Numbered from the stretch's first letter, positions 7,376 through 16,294 are shown. The stretch: 34,645 nucleotides of DNA from Anaerolineales bacterium (GCA_023382575.1 JAHDWC010000015.1:3009-37653); one strand, 5' to 3'. A program made the numbers and translations. Notes: generated by a model not told the origin, from the letters alone.

Positions 7376-7633
7376 ATGAAGACCGTATTTGAAGTGCGTG
7401 TCCGCCGCAACGGGCAGGTCACCCTGCCAAGTGAATTGAGAAAACGTGCCCAGTTAGAAGTGGGTACGAAGCTCACCCTGCACGATCTAGGGAACTGCGT
7501 GCTCCTGCTAAGTGCATCGTCTGCGAGCGTGTCCGAGATCGCCGACAGGCTGGCGCAACAATGGCACGAGTCGAGCATGTCACTGGAGGACATGCTCGCT
7601 GAACTGTGTCAGGTTCGCACGAAAAAACGCTAA
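7376..7633 (+). CDS. AbrB/MazE/SpoVT-type regulator
   Basis: 85 residues from ATG 7376; GGAGA at 7366-7370 is correctly spaced for this start and overlaps the earlier ATG at 7364, which therefore cannot be used. The N-terminal half, VRVRRNGQVTLPSELRKRAQ and LEVGTKLTL, is the swapped-hairpin fold typical of AbrB and MazE DNA-binding proteins. The C-terminal half is helical. Such proteins are transcription regulators or antitoxins; no toxin gene follows, because the next gene lies behind a hairpin and is 185 residues with no PIN-type motif. A regulator of this block is the simplest reading. Confidence 0.8.
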   Translation: MKTVFEVRVRRNGQVTLPSELRKRAQLEVGTKLTLHDLGNCVLLLSASSASVSEIADRLAQQWHESSMSLEDMLAELCQVRTKKR

Positions 7634-7651
7634 TCCATCATCAATTAGTTG

Positions 7652-7690
7652 AACTGCGGGTTCGGTAACCACCGAGCCCGCAGTTTTTAT
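7652..7690 (+). terminator. Hairpin with T tail before an RBS
   Basis: AACTGCGGGTTCGGT (7652-7666) pairs with 7671-7685 over 15 bp with one G-U pair and an AACC loop, then TTTTATTT. AAGGAG at 7698, ATG at 7709, 24 nt after the stem. Confidence 0.8.
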
Positions 7691-7708
7691 TTCCAACAAG
7701 GAGACCCC

Positions 7709-8266
7709 ATGTACGACCACATGATCGAAGAGATGGCGGATGCCATCGCAAATGATCTTCATCTCGAACCCAACACCATCCTGCCCAGCCTGCACCGCTT
7801 CTGGCATGACAAGATCGCGCACGTCTGGCAGGTGGAGGGTATCTATGAAGCTGCCCGCCGGGTTGGCAAGGCAATCATCCGTGAGGATGCCATCGGTTTG
7901 CTGCAGGATGTCTTTCATCACCACGACTCCAGTCTCGGCATCACCTGGGACTCACTTGACGCGGCGTTGGAGGATTACCGCCTGGACCTGACCGCGCTAC
8001 CCGAGGAACGCCTGTCTGAAGTGCATGGCATCTTCAAGGTCTGGCGCGCAGGCAACCTGATCGCTCATCAATTTGGATTAGACCCCAACCAAATGGATGG
8101 CAATCTGCCGGATGCCCTGTCTCTTGCGCGAAAAATAGCAAAAGATCATCCCGGTGAACAAGTCCATCTGGGACTGGAGGACAACCCCGATTCCTGGCTG
8201 ACTCTAACCTTGATCGACGACGAGATCCAAATCGAGGAATACAAAACTTTGGAGGAAACCCAATGA
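7709..8266 (+). CDS. 185-residue hypothetical protein
   Basis: ATG 7709 follows AAGGAG by 5 nt; the frame upstream of it passes through the hairpin and is not coding. The product is soluble, acidic and mainly helical (MYDHMIEEMADAIANDLHL), with WHDKIAHVWQVEGIYEAARR in the first third. No known motif found. Its stop overlaps the next start by ATGA, so the two products are made together. Confidence 0.6.
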   Translation: MYDHMIEEMADAIANDLHLEPNTILPSLHRFWHDKIAHVWQVEGIYEAARRVGKAIIREDAIGLLQDVFHHHDSSLGITWDSLDAALEDYRLDLTALPEERLSEVHGIFKVWRAGNLIAHQFGLDPNQMDGNLPDALSLARKIAKDHPGEQVHLGLEDNPDSWLTLTLIDDEIQIEEYKTLEETQ

Positions 8267-9339
8267 ACACTTGGACCGAACCCTACGAAGATGAATACAT
8301 CAAGGAACGCATCGAAGAATTAAGAATCGCCCAACAGGAGGCAGCAGAAAAGGGCAAGACTCTCGTATCTTCCTATGAACAATTCTGGCTGCCTTGCCTG
8401 AACGATCTGCCTGATGTGGACTATCAGGGACGCGACCACTACACCGCTCCATATGGCATGTTTGATCCGGCACCCAAAGCTCCATTTCATGGAGCGCTCT
8501 GGTTCACACCCAAGCCTGGTGCGGAGTTGCCTGCCTTATTGATGAACCAACGGGAGTGGAAGGCAGGGATCGGTGTCGTGGATCTGAACGCGCGCACGGT
8601 GAAGATCCAATCCGATGAAGTCGAAGTGACCTTCACCAGTATCAACATCAGCGAAAGTGCCGCGGAGCTGCTGAGGGAGATCAATCGTGAACTGGTGCGA
8701 GCACAGGCAGGCGTTTATCTGTACCGCATCGAGCCATTACGCGATGCAGTTCCCGTTCCACATCTCTACCCGGATGGACGTATTCCCATCCTGAGCAACG
8801 CCCACACACGTGCCGATGTCACCGGCTATGCGATCCTGAAGGATCGACCGTATCAACACACGTTGGTGTATGTCGGGATCGCAGCTCACAAGACCAGCGT
8901 GGAAAGCCTTTGGGCTTCCTTGATCCGCGGCAAAGGCGCAAGTTCCCTGCATGGCACGTCTGTGCTTGCCGATGGTGAAGTAAAGATGATGACCCATCCC
9001 TTGCCGGAATTCAATGTCCTGCATGCCGGGATCGTTTGCCGCAAGGCGCTGCCTGGCAAGTGGGAGGCAAAGGATGATGTCGCCTATGCCCTGGTCTTTG
9101 AGGATGAAGCGGTCGAGGAGAAATTGAAAACTCTGACCATCAAGCGCCTGCAGGAGACCCTCGCCTTTCCCATCCCGGATGACTGGGCACAGACTCTCTG
9201 GGACTATGCCTTGGATGCGGAATACATCCAGCGTCTGGATATTGGCGGCGATTGCCGTGGCGGGGTGCGCATCGACTTGAACAAGCCCTGGGTGGATCTG
9301 GTGCAGGGTTTGCTTGACCAGGATATTTTGAAGATATAG
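8263..9339 (+). CDS. 358-residue hypothetical protein
   Basis: Start overlaps the preceding stop (ATGA). Soluble protein, begins with a charged helix (YIKERIEELRIAQQEAAEKG) and continues as mixed alpha/beta with no signal peptide or membrane helix. Trp-rich segments occur at the centre (FWLPCLNDLPDVDYQGRDHY). I recognise no family. Second gene of a three-gene module. Codon use resembles the neighbouring clamp and SSB genes. Confidence 0.6.
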   Translation: MNTWTEPYEDEYIKERIEELRIAQQEAAEKGKTLVSSYEQFWLPCLNDLPDVDYQGRDHYTAPYGMFDPAPKAPFHGALWFTPKPGAELPALLMNQREWKAGIGVVDLNARTVKIQSDEVEVTFTSINISESAAELLREINRELVRAQAGVYLYRIEPLRDAVPVPHLYPDGRIPILSNAHTRADVTGYAILKDRPYQHTLVYVGIAAHKTSVESLWASLIRGKGASSLHGTSVLADGEVKMMTHPLPEFNVLHAGIVCRKALPGKWEAKDDVAYALVFEDEAVEEKLKTLTIKRLQETLAFPIPDDWAQTLWDYALDAEYIQRLDIGGDCRGGVRIDLNKPWVDLVQGLLDQDILKI

Positions 9340-9348
9340 GAGGTAGTG

Positions 9349-9738
9349 ATGTTTCTAACCATTCAGGCAAATCAGATCTTTGATCTGCACATGGCACAGG
9401 CTCCAGAGAGTCATCCATCGTATTGGCTGGCGCAGCTGCGCAAAGCCGACTGGCTGCATCTGCTGGACTTTGTGGATGTGAAGATGCCTGCCAAAGCCCG
9501 GAAGCAGCATATTGCAGAAGTTGTCCTGCAACACTTTGAATTCACCTACTGCGAAGGGCGCGGCGAGGTCTGGCAGATGTGGAACGAGTTGCGTCGTGAC
9601 CATCGCACATTGGTGATCCAGTTCCGGCATTCGGAAGCCGACTGGACTCGCGGCACACCGGAATTCGTAGACTTGGACAAGAATGAACCGCTCGGCTTTG
9701 TGAACATCGCCGGGCGGTTGTTTTGTAAGGTCAAGTAA
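9349..9738 (+). CDS. 129-residue hypothetical protein
   Basis: AGGAGG at 9338-9343 partly overlaps the previous stop codon and serves ATG 9349; a GTG at 9346 is too close. The product is soluble, with a helical first half (SYWLAQLRKADWLHLLDFVD) and a basic, beta-rich second half. No recognised domain. It ends the module and is followed by a hairpin. Confidence 0.55.
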   Translation: MFLTIQANQIFDLHMAQAPESHPSYWLAQLRKADWLHLLDFVDVKMPAKARKQHIAEVVLQHFEFTYCEGRGEVWQMWNELRRDHRTLVIQFRHSEADWTRGTPEFVDLDKNEPLGFVNIAGRLFCKVK

Positions 9739-9756
9739 GTAAACCAAATAAACCCG

Positions 9757-9792
9757 ATCCCCCATGCTATTCGGTGTGGGGGATTTTATTTT
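9757..9792 (+). terminator. Hairpin with T-rich tail before an RBS
   Basis: ATCCCCCA (9757-9764) pairs with TGGGGGAT (9777-9784) around a 12-nt loop, then TTTATTTT. AAGGAG at 9797, ATG at 9809, 25 nt after the stem. This is the shortest stem of the set. Confidence 0.7.
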
Positions 9793-9808
9793 CCAAAAGG
9801 AGATTACC

Positions 9809-12800
9809 ATGCGTCCCCCCGCTCTAGAACGACTCGGGTTTTACCCAACAGCAGACCACGTCGCTGAATTGCTCAAAACCTATTTCAAGCCTGCCGACTC
9901 TGGCAGGCTTCTTGATCCCTGTGCCGGTGAAGGCACAGCCGCATCCATCCTGGCAAAAGCCTTGAACTGCCAGAGTTGGGGTGCGGAATTATCGCCAGTA
10001 CGCGCCGCACTGGCTGCTGAGAATATGGATCGCCTCTTCAATACGCCCTGGCAATCCTGTTATCTGACCAGCGAGTCCATCACCCTGTTATTCCTCAATC
10101 CGCCCTATAGCCATGATCGCCTGGGCGACCAGAAACGTTTGGAATTGGAGTTCCTGAAATCCACCACGCCCAAACTGGTCCGTGGCGGCGTTCTGGTCTA
10201 CATCGTTCCGCATCCGTTGCTGCGCGATCTTGATGTCGCGTCCCATCTGGCTGGGTATTACGAGAACGTCCGTATCTACCGCTATCCTGAGACCGGATTC
10301 AACCAGGTCATCGTGCTGGCGACCAAGCGAGTGAAGTACAAGATCCCATCCTACGAGGAAATTCATCAGGTGCAGGCATGGGCAGACGTGGAACCACCCA
10401 TGTTGGTGGAAGTGGAAGCACCGTTGTATGAACTGCTTCCTGCCACTGATAAAGGATCAGGAGGACAACCCATCCGCTTTTCCCGCATGGACTGGCAGCC
10501 GGAAGAGATCGTGGATGCGACACAAAAACGTGGATTGCATTCTTCAAAGGAATGGCTGGACCTGCTCAATCCTTCGCGCGGCTTGGGTGAGTTGAAGCAA
10601 CCGGTCATGCCCTTAAAGAAGGGTCACATCGCGATGTTGATGGCATCCGGCATGATGGGAACGCTGCGGCTGACCGATGAGGATGGCAAACCGATGTTGG
10701 TCAAAGGGCGGGTCGTGAAAGTCACGGAGAAGGTGGAGGAGAACACAGACAAGAAAGGCAATGTGACCTCCGAAGTCTTCCGTGACCGTTTCGTTTCCAC
10801 AGTTGCCATCCTGCGCCAAAGCGGGATCGAGATCATTGATACCGTTGATCCGCTTTCCAAGTTCATGCACAAGTATGGCGATCAGATCGGGGCGCACATC
10901 CTGTCCACCTATCGACCGTTGTACAACTTTGATCCGACTCCGGAAGAGATTGTTATCTTGGACTCTTTGGGTACAAAGCGAAAGCCATTGCCTGGGCAGG
11001 AGAAGGCGGGGCTGTTGCCGGCGCAGAGACATACAGCAACAGCGATTGCTCGATCCATACGCAGGAATGGTGTTGGCAACATTCAGGGCGAGATGGGAGC
11101 GGGAAAGGCGTCCAAAATTACAGCAAAGGTTTATACACCGACAGGATATAAACTCATGGGCGATATACAAGTCGGTGATATGGTAATCAATCCAAATGGT
11201 GGATATGCCAATGTAATTGGTGTATTTCCTCAAGGCGTGACGGATATTTATAGGGTAACTTTTAGTGATGGCAGCTATACAGAATGTACGGCCGAACATC
11301 TTTGGAAAGTTTACTCGCCGCTCAGGAAATGGAAAGGGAAACCAAGCTATGTAAAACCCCTATATCAACTTATGGATGAACCTTTAGCACATTCAAACTC
11401 AGGCAATTACCAGGTATTTATACCAATGGTTAAGCCTGTTGAGTTTCAGAAGAAATCATTACCTATTCATCCATATCTGCTTGGCGTACTCCTAGGTGAT
11501 GGTGGTTTGTCAACAAAGTCAATCTCACTAACATCTGCAGATGACGAGATACTGGATTATGTTAGAGAGTGTCTGCCTCATCCAGTACAACTAAGGCCCA
11601 ATGGAAATAAATATAGTTGGAGACTGACTGTAGGACATATAGGTACTGGAAATCCCTTACTCGACTGTATCAGGGATTTGGGCTTAATGGGACATAAATC
11701 TTACGAAAAGTTTATTCCGAATGATTATCTATATTCAGATAGCGCTGATCGTTTGGCTTTGCTTCAAGGTTTGCTGGATACTGATGGCACAGTAGCAAAC
11801 TCTATAGCTGCAGATTACTTAACCACCTCTTTGGAATTGGCAAAAGGAGTAAAGGAAATAGTTCAATCGCTTGGAGGTACCGTATCAGCCAGTTTCAAAC
11901 ATCCAATATATACGCATAACGGCGAAAAAATGAATGGAAGACTCGGTTATCGTCTCTATATAAAACTCCCATCAGATATCATGCCATTTCGCCTGTCCCG
12001 AAAGGCAAATGCTTATCGTCCACAAGGCAAATATGAACCTCATCGTTCAATCGTAAAGATTGAGCATGTCGGCCGAGATTTCGCCCAGTGCATCATGCTG
12101 GACAGTGAAAATCAACTCTATGTGACTGATGAATACATTGTTACCCACAACACAACCATTGGCTCTGGGGTAGCGGAACTACTGGGTGCATATCCTGCCA
12201 TAGTACTCTGCCCACCTCATCTCGTTCCAAAATGGATTCGTGAGATCGAAGAGACCATACCTGATGCGAAGGCTATGGAACTAAGTCGTATCGGTCGCAA
12301 CGCCGATGATCCAGGTGACATCAATGATGTCCGTAGGTTTCTGGACCTCTATAAAACTGGTGAACTTGGCAAAAAGGCTGTTGCAGTCATCGCTCACACA
12401 TCTGCAAAATATGGCGCTGGCTGGGAACATGCAGTGCTTCGAAAGAAGTTTGTAGATGAGGATGACGGGCAGGTATTTGAAGCATTATGCTGTCCAGTTT
12501 GTGGTACCCCGATCCAAATCAATTTACCAGGTGGGTTTGTCAAGACCGCGACCACTCTTGATGATCTGGGTGATAAGCGTCGTTTCTGTGATGCAGAGAT
12601 TTCCGGCTATGAACTGGATGAACACAAGCGCCTGAGGCGTGATGAATATGGCAACCCGGTATGGGGCAGGCGGAAGTGTGGCACGCCCATGTTTCAATTT
12701 ACCGGGCGGCGCTGGGCAATTGCTGACTATATTGCAAAACACGCAAGAGGTGAATTCAAATTGTTGGTCACCGATGAACTCCATCAAATGGCTGCCAAAG

Positions 12801-14173
12801 CTAGCGACAGGGGCATAGCGTTCCATCAGCTCGTAAAAGCAACGAAATACGCGTTGACACTGACAGGTACATTCTTCGGCGGAAAGAGCACTTCCATCTT
12901 CTGGTTGCTTCACCGCTTGAGCGCCAGTGTTCGCAAGGATTTTGCCTTCAACGATGAAAAACGTTGGGCACGGTTATATGGTGTGTTGGAGATGACCCGC
13001 AAGAGCAAACGCGCGGAAGAGGACGGGGATGAAGATGGTTTCACTGGAAATCGGCGGTATCAGAATCAGGCAAAGGAACAACCTGGGATTTCGCCTGCCA
13101 TTGTGAACCGTCTATTGGATACTACGGTGTTCCTGTCCTTGAAGGATTTGGGATTGGCATTGCCGCATTATGCCGAGGAAGTGGTTACATTGGAAATGAC
13201 GGATGAACAAAGCAGCCAATATCGCGTGATGGCGAAGAAGTTGTATGACCTTGCCATCAAGAACCGGCGCTATCTCTCGACCTGGCTGCAATGGACTCTG
13301 GCGCGTCCAAATTCCGCCTTCCGCGATGAGGTTGTTGAGGTGGATGAAGTTAATCAGAAAGGAGAAGTCATTCGACGAAAAGAGCTGATGGAGTTGCCGG
13401 CGGTGGTTGATGGCGAAGCCATGCCCAAGGAATCCTGGTTGGTGGATTTCTGTCGTGCGGAGCGCCAGCAGGGACGCAAGGTGTTGATCTACCTGCGCCA
13501 GACTGGAACACGCGATATTCAGGATCGCATCTTGAAAGTGCTGCGGGATGGTGGTGTGCGGGCGGAAGTTTTAACCCGTGGCGTCAATCCGCGCAAACGT
13601 GAGGAATGGATTGCCAAACGGGTGGTTGGTCTGGATGCCCTGGTGGTCAATCCGAAGTTGGTGGAAACTGGGCTTGATTTAGTTGCCTTCTCATCCGTGG
13701 TCTTTGCGGAGATTGAATATTCACTTTACACCTTGTGGCAGGCAGTCCGCAGAGTCTGGCGGTTGGGGCAGACCAAACCAGTCAAGGCGATCTTCTCAGT
13801 TTACAGTGAAGCGATGGAAGCAAGGGCGCTGGCATTGATGGGTCAGAAGATGAAGGCAGCCCAACTCTTGTACGGGGACGAGGTAGGCGGGGCAATCGTC
13901 CCAGAAGAAGACGGCGACATTCTCATGAAGCTGGCACGCGAAGCGCTGGAGTCGGCAGATATTCCTGATCTGCAATCGCTCTTTGCAGATGAGATGGTTG
14001 TTTCCAATTCACCAATGGGTTGCCCGACAGTTCCAAGTGCGCCGTTACCAGTCCCTGAAATGCCCAAGACGGTTTCCTGGTCTGATTGGATGACAAACAA
14101 AGGCGTTGCAGGAAGATTTGCTGGCAGATCACGTCCCAAACAGGCGAGGCAAAATCAAGTATCCCTTTTCTAA
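9809..14173 (+). CDS. Methyltransferase-Snf2-like helicase fusion interrupted by an intein
   Basis: 1454 residues before splicing, 1106 after. ATG 9809 has AAGGAG upstream; an earlier ATG at 9764 lies within the hairpin. The N-terminal domain is a SAM-dependent methyltransferase: DPCAGEGTA at 36-44 binds SAM and NPPY at 97-100 is the motif of N6-adenine DNA methylases. The helicase has Walker A GEMGAGK-TT (split by the intein at 434-781), CPPHLVPKWIREIEE as motif Ia, DELH near 989, LTLTGTF as motif III, and RRVWRLGQ near 1314, the Snf2 type motif VI. Between Ia and DELH lies a Cys cluster (CPVCGTP, FCDAE, KCGTPMF) that could bind zinc. Such proteins occur on phages and integrative elements; action on DNA is likely, substrate unknown. 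Confidence 0.88.
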   Translation: MRPPALERLGFYPTADHVAELLKTYFKPADSGRLLDPCAGEGTAASILAKALNCQSWGAELSPVRAALAAENMDRLFNTPWQSCYLTSESITLLFLNPPYSHDRLGDQKRLELEFLKSTTPKLVRGGVLVYIVPHPLLRDLDVASHLAGYYENVRIYRYPETGFNQVIVLATKRVKYKIPSYEEIHQVQAWADVEPPMLVEVEAPLYELLPATDKGSGGQPIRFSRMDWQPEEIVDATQKRGLHSSKEWLDLLNPSRGLGELKQPVMPLKKGHIAMLMASGMMGTLRLTDEDGKPMLVKGRVVKVTEKVEENTDKKGNVTSEVFRDRFVSTVAILRQSGIEIIDTVDPLSKFMHKYGDQIGAHILSTYRPLYNFDPTPEEIVILDSLGTKRKPLPGQEKAGLLPAQRHTATAIARSIRRNGVGNIQGEMGAGKASKITAKVYTPTGYKLMGDIQVGDMVINPNGGYANVIGVFPQGVTDIYRVTFSDGSYTECTAEHLWKVYSPLRKWKGKPSYVKPLYQLMDEPLAHSNSGNYQVFIPMVKPVEFQKKSLPIHPYLLGVLLGDGGLSTKSISLTSADDEILDYVRECLPHPVQLRPNGNKYSWRLTVGHIGTGNPLLDCIRDLGLMGHKSYEKFIPNDYLYSDSADRLALLQGLLDTDGTVANSIAADYLTTSLELAKGVKEIVQSLGGTVSASFKHPIYTHNGEKMNGRLGYRLYIKLPSDIMPFRLSRKANAYRPQGKYEPHRSIVKIEHVGRDFAQCIMLDSENQLYVTDEYIVTHNTTIGSGVAELLGAYPAIVLCPPHLVPKWIREIEETIPDAKAMELSRIGRNADDPGDINDVRRFLDLYKTGELGKKAVAVIAHTSAKYGAGWEHAVLRKKFVDEDDGQVFEALCCPVCGTPIQINLPGGFVKTATTLDDLGDKRRFCDAEISGYELDEHKRLRRDEYGNPVWGRRKCGTPMFQFTGRRWAIADYIAKHARGEFKLLVTDELHQMAAKASDRGIAFHQLVKATKYALTLTGTFFGGKSTSIFWLLHRLSASVRKDFAFNDEKRWARLYGVLEMTRKSKRAEEDGDEDGFTGNRRYQNQAKEQPGISPAIVNRLLDTTVFLSLKDLGLALPHYAEEVVTLEMTDEQSSQYRVMAKKLYDLAIKNRRYLSTWLQWTLARPNSAFRDEVVEVDEVNQKGEVIRRKELMELPAVVDGEAMPKESWLVDFCRAERQQGRKVLIYLRQTGTRDIQDRILKVLRDGGVRAEVLTRGVNPRKREEWIAKRVVGLDALVVNPKLVETGLDLVAFSSVVFAEIEYSLYTLWQAVRRVWRLGQTKPVKAIFSVYSEAMEARALALMGQKMKAAQLLYGDEVGGAIVPEEDGDILMKLAREALESADIPDLQSLFADEMVVSNSPMGCPTVPSAPLPVPEMPKTVSWSDWMTNKGVAGRFAGRSRPKQARQNQVSLF
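11108..12151 (+). mobile_element. Class 3-type intein with LAGLIDADG homing endonuclease in the helicase Walker A motif
   Basis: 348 residues lying between Lys and Thr of GAGK/TT. It starts with Ala (ASKITAKVYTPTGYKLMG) instead of Cys or Ser, and ends VTHN before Thr+1. The class 3 triad is in place: Trp in block B (CTAEHLWKV, protein residue 499), Cys in block F (FAQCIML, 761) and Thr in block G (THN, 779). In such inteins the block F Cys, not residue 1, attacks first. Two endonuclease motifs, LLGVLLGDGG near 557 and LLQGLLDTDGT near 651, keep Asp in the metal positions, so homing is probably still possible. Base composition is clearly more AT-rich than the flanking extein sequence, fitting a later arrival. 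The Snf2 intein of Deinococcus radiodurans is the best-known relative by site and class. Confidence 0.92.
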
Positions 14174-14207
14174 AGCCCTGTATTCCATAATTGATGCAGG
14201 AAAACGA

Positions 14208-14238
14208 CAACAGTCCGGGTATGGCACCCGGACTGTTG
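14208..14238 (+). terminator. Hairpin before the DUF6011-like gene
   Basis: CAACAGTCCGGGT pairs perfectly with 14226-14238 over 13 bp with a 5-nt loop. The tail AATTCTGTT is not a clean T tract, so termination would be weak. GGAGG lies at 14250 and ATG at 14260, 22 nt after the stem. Confidence 0.7.
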
Positions 14239-14259
14239 AATTCTGTTATGGAGGTTATG

Positions 14260-14688
14260 ATGGATAAACAACCAAGATGTAAGAAATGCGGTCGGCGGTT
14301 AAAATCTCCCCTTAGCATTGCAATTGGCATGGGTCCCAAGTGTGCGGGGATTAAGTCCAACTCCGGGAGAAGTGTTCATGTTAGGAGCAAACCAAGTTCT
14401 CGAACAACTTATTCTGATAAGCCGTTAGCCCAGATGCAAGTACCCCTTTTCACAGGTGAATTGCAAAAGAAGGGATTGAGCAAGAGGGAGTTGTTCCGCA
14501 GACGCAGAGAGGAACGCCGACGATTGTTCGAAACCCGATTGCCATTTCAATGCGGATTGGTGTTGCCTGCGAGAAAGCCGTTGGTGTACATCCCGTTGGA
14601 AGATGGCTCATGGCGGGAGGAATACAGCGGAAGGGTTATCTCGCACGAGAGGCTGCAACAATACCTGATGAGGTTCAGGTTTATATAG
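14260..14688 (+). CDS. DUF6011-like zinc-ribbon protein
   Basis: 142 residues from ATG 14260, 5 nt after GGAGG; ATG 14257 is too close and ATG 14248 overlaps the ribosome site. The N-terminus CKKCGRRLKSPLSIAIGMG followed by PKC (Cys 7, 10 and 28) matches a short zinc-binding module, with SIxxGxGPxC, that I associate with DUF6011, common in phage and element proteins, function unknown. The middle is very basic (RELFRRRREERRR, about 84-96), suggesting nucleic-acid binding. It is last in the plus-strand block and ends with a terminator. Confidence 0.7.
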   Translation: MDKQPRCKKCGRRLKSPLSIAIGMGPKCAGIKSNSGRSVHVRSKPSSRTTYSDKPLAQMQVPLFTGELQKKGLSKRELFRRRREERRRLFETRLPFQCGLVLPARKPLVYIPLEDGSWREEYSGRVISHERLQQYLMRFRFI

Positions 14689-14696
14689 ATAGCAAA

Positions 14697-14730
14697 CCCC
14701 TGATCTGTTGAAAATCAGGGGCTTTTTGTT
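14697..14730 (+). terminator. Intrinsic terminator ending the plus-strand block
   Basis: CCCCTGAT pairs with ATCAGGGG (14714-14721), followed by CTTTTTGTTTT. It stands between the convergent DUF6011-like and hsdM genes. Confidence 0.8.
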
Positions 14731-14783
14731 TTAAGCACAATTAATTGTTAAGTTGGAAAGTCAGCCTTGAGCCAATTAATTCT

Positions 14784-16280
14784 CTATTCCTCTCCCAGTT
14801 CATTTGCAATGCCTCTAAATTGTTCAAGAGCTGCTTCCAAGTCTTCGACAATCTCCACAGCTAGGACGTCCGGATTGGGTAAATTCGCGGAGTCTTCCAG
14901 TGACTCATCGCGCAGCCAGAATATATCCAAATTGACCTTATCCCGCGCGGCGAGTTCCTCATAGGTGAAAGCGCGCCAACGTCCTTCGGGGTTTGACTCG
15001 GTCCAAGTGGCTTTGCGTTTGTGGCGGTTCTTCGGGTTGTAGCATTTGACGAATTCGTTCAGGTCCTCCCGCACAAGCGGATTGGTCTTGAGCGTGAAGT
15101 TCATATTGGTTCGCAGGTCGTAGATCCACAATTTTTCAGTGGACGCTTTTTCACCGCCGGTGCGCCGATCAAAGAAGATAACGTTGGCTTTGACGCCCTG
15201 GGCGTAGAAAATACCTGTAGGAAGCCGTAGCAAAGTGTGGACATCACATTCCTCCAGCAGTTTCCTGCGGATGGTTTCACCTGCACCGCCTTCAAATAGC
15301 ACATTATCAGGAACGACCACCGCCGCGCGTCCATTAATCTCCAACAATTTGACAATGTGCTGGACGAAGTTCAACTGCTTGTTACTGGTGGACGCCCAAA
15401 AGTCGTCACGTTCGATGACAGTGGTCTCTTTTTTCGTTTCACCTGCATCTGTCACTGTGGCAATACTGGATTTTTTCCCAAAGGGCGGATTACTGAGAAC
15501 CATGCGGAAGCTGAAGCCTGGCTTCTTCGCGAGCGCATCCTCAACCATGATCGGAGATGATGTGCTTTCATGACCAATGCCATGCAGGTATAGATTCATC
15601 ACGCACAGGCGGGCAGTGTTGTCCACGATTTCCCAGCCGTGAAGGGCTTTGTGCCGTAAGTGATTCCACTGGTCCTGATCGAGCGGCTTGTATTCCTCTG
15701 TGATGAAGTCGTAGGCGAGGAGTAGAAAACCACCTGTACCCACAGCAGGGTCACAAATGGTGTCACCGGGTTCGGGGCGCATGACCTCCACAATGGCTTT
15801 GATCAACTCGCGCGGAGTAAAGTATTGACCCGCGCCGCTCTTTGTATCCTGCGCGTTCTTTTCGAGCAAGCCTTCGTATATCTCGCTCTTGACGTCCACT
15901 TCCAGCCCGCTCCAGTTTTCGCTATCGATCAATTCAATGAGACGGCGCAAACGGGCGGGGTTTTGTATGCGATTCTGCGCCTTGCGAAAAATGACGCCGA
16001 TCATGCCAGGCTGTTTACCAAGCGAGGCGAGAATGTGGATGTAATGTGCTTCGAGTGCTTCGCCGTCCAACGTGACGCCGTCTTTTTTGAGCAGGGTACG
16101 CCAGCGCAAATCTTCGGGGATGGCGCTCGGTCTGCCAAGCGAGGCGTTCTCATCGTCCATTTTCAGGAAGATGAGATAGGTGAGTTGCTCGACGTAATCG
16201 CCGTAGGAGATTCCATCATCTCGCAGAACGTTACAGTAATTCCAGACACGCTGAACAATGGTAGATGATTGAGTAGACAT
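14784..16280 (-). CDS. hsdM: Type I restriction-modification DNA methyltransferase subunit
   Basis: 498 residues from ATG 16280, where typical HsdM proteins begin (MSTQSSTIVQRVWNYCNVLR); an ATG 27 nt earlier overlaps the upstream gene and adds nine unmatched residues. The N-terminal helical domain (to about 150) is followed by the N6-adenine methylase domain: DPAVGTGGF at 177-185 for SAM and NPPF at 264-267 for catalysis. It modifies the site chosen by HsdS and is also needed for cleavage by HsdR. It is the last gene of the operon, about 9 kb from hsdS, an unusual separation. Only 14 nt lie between it and the propeller gene, so it should share that gene's transcript. Confidence 0.95.
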   Translation of the reverse strand: MSTQSSTIVQRVWNYCNVLRDDGISYGDYVEQLTYLIFLKMDDENASLGRPSAIPEDLRWRTLLKKDGVTLDGEALEAHYIHILASLGKQPGMIGVIFRKAQNRIQNPARLRRLIELIDSENWSGLEVDVKSEIYEGLLEKNAQDTKSGAGQYFTPRELIKAIVEVMRPEPGDTICDPAVGTGGFLLLAYDFITEEYKPLDQDQWNHLRHKALHGWEIVDNTARLCVMNLYLHGIGHESTSSPIMVEDALAKKPGFSFRMVLSNPPFGKKSSIATVTDAGETKKETTVIERDDFWASTSNKQLNFVQHIVKLLEINGRAAVVVPDNVLFEGGAGETIRRKLLEECDVHTLLRLPTGIFYAQGVKANVIFFDRRTGGEKASTEKLWIYDLRTNMNFTLKTNPLVREDLNEFVKCYNPKNRHKRKATWTESNPEGRWRAFTYEELAARDKVNLDIFWLRDESLEDSANLPNPDVLAVEIVEDLEAALEQFRGIANELGEE

Positions 16281-16294
16281 AAATAAATTGCCTA

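Noticed and set aside
7376-7633. AbrB-like gene as antitoxin of a toxin-antitoxin pair
   Set aside because: The following gene is behind a hairpin, is 185 residues long and lacks toxin motifs; the preceding one is not toxin-like either.
11108-12151. The insert in the helicase gene as a group I intron or an IS
   Set aside because: It is in frame throughout and has intein blocks A, B, F and G with a terminal His-Asn; no intron or transposase features.
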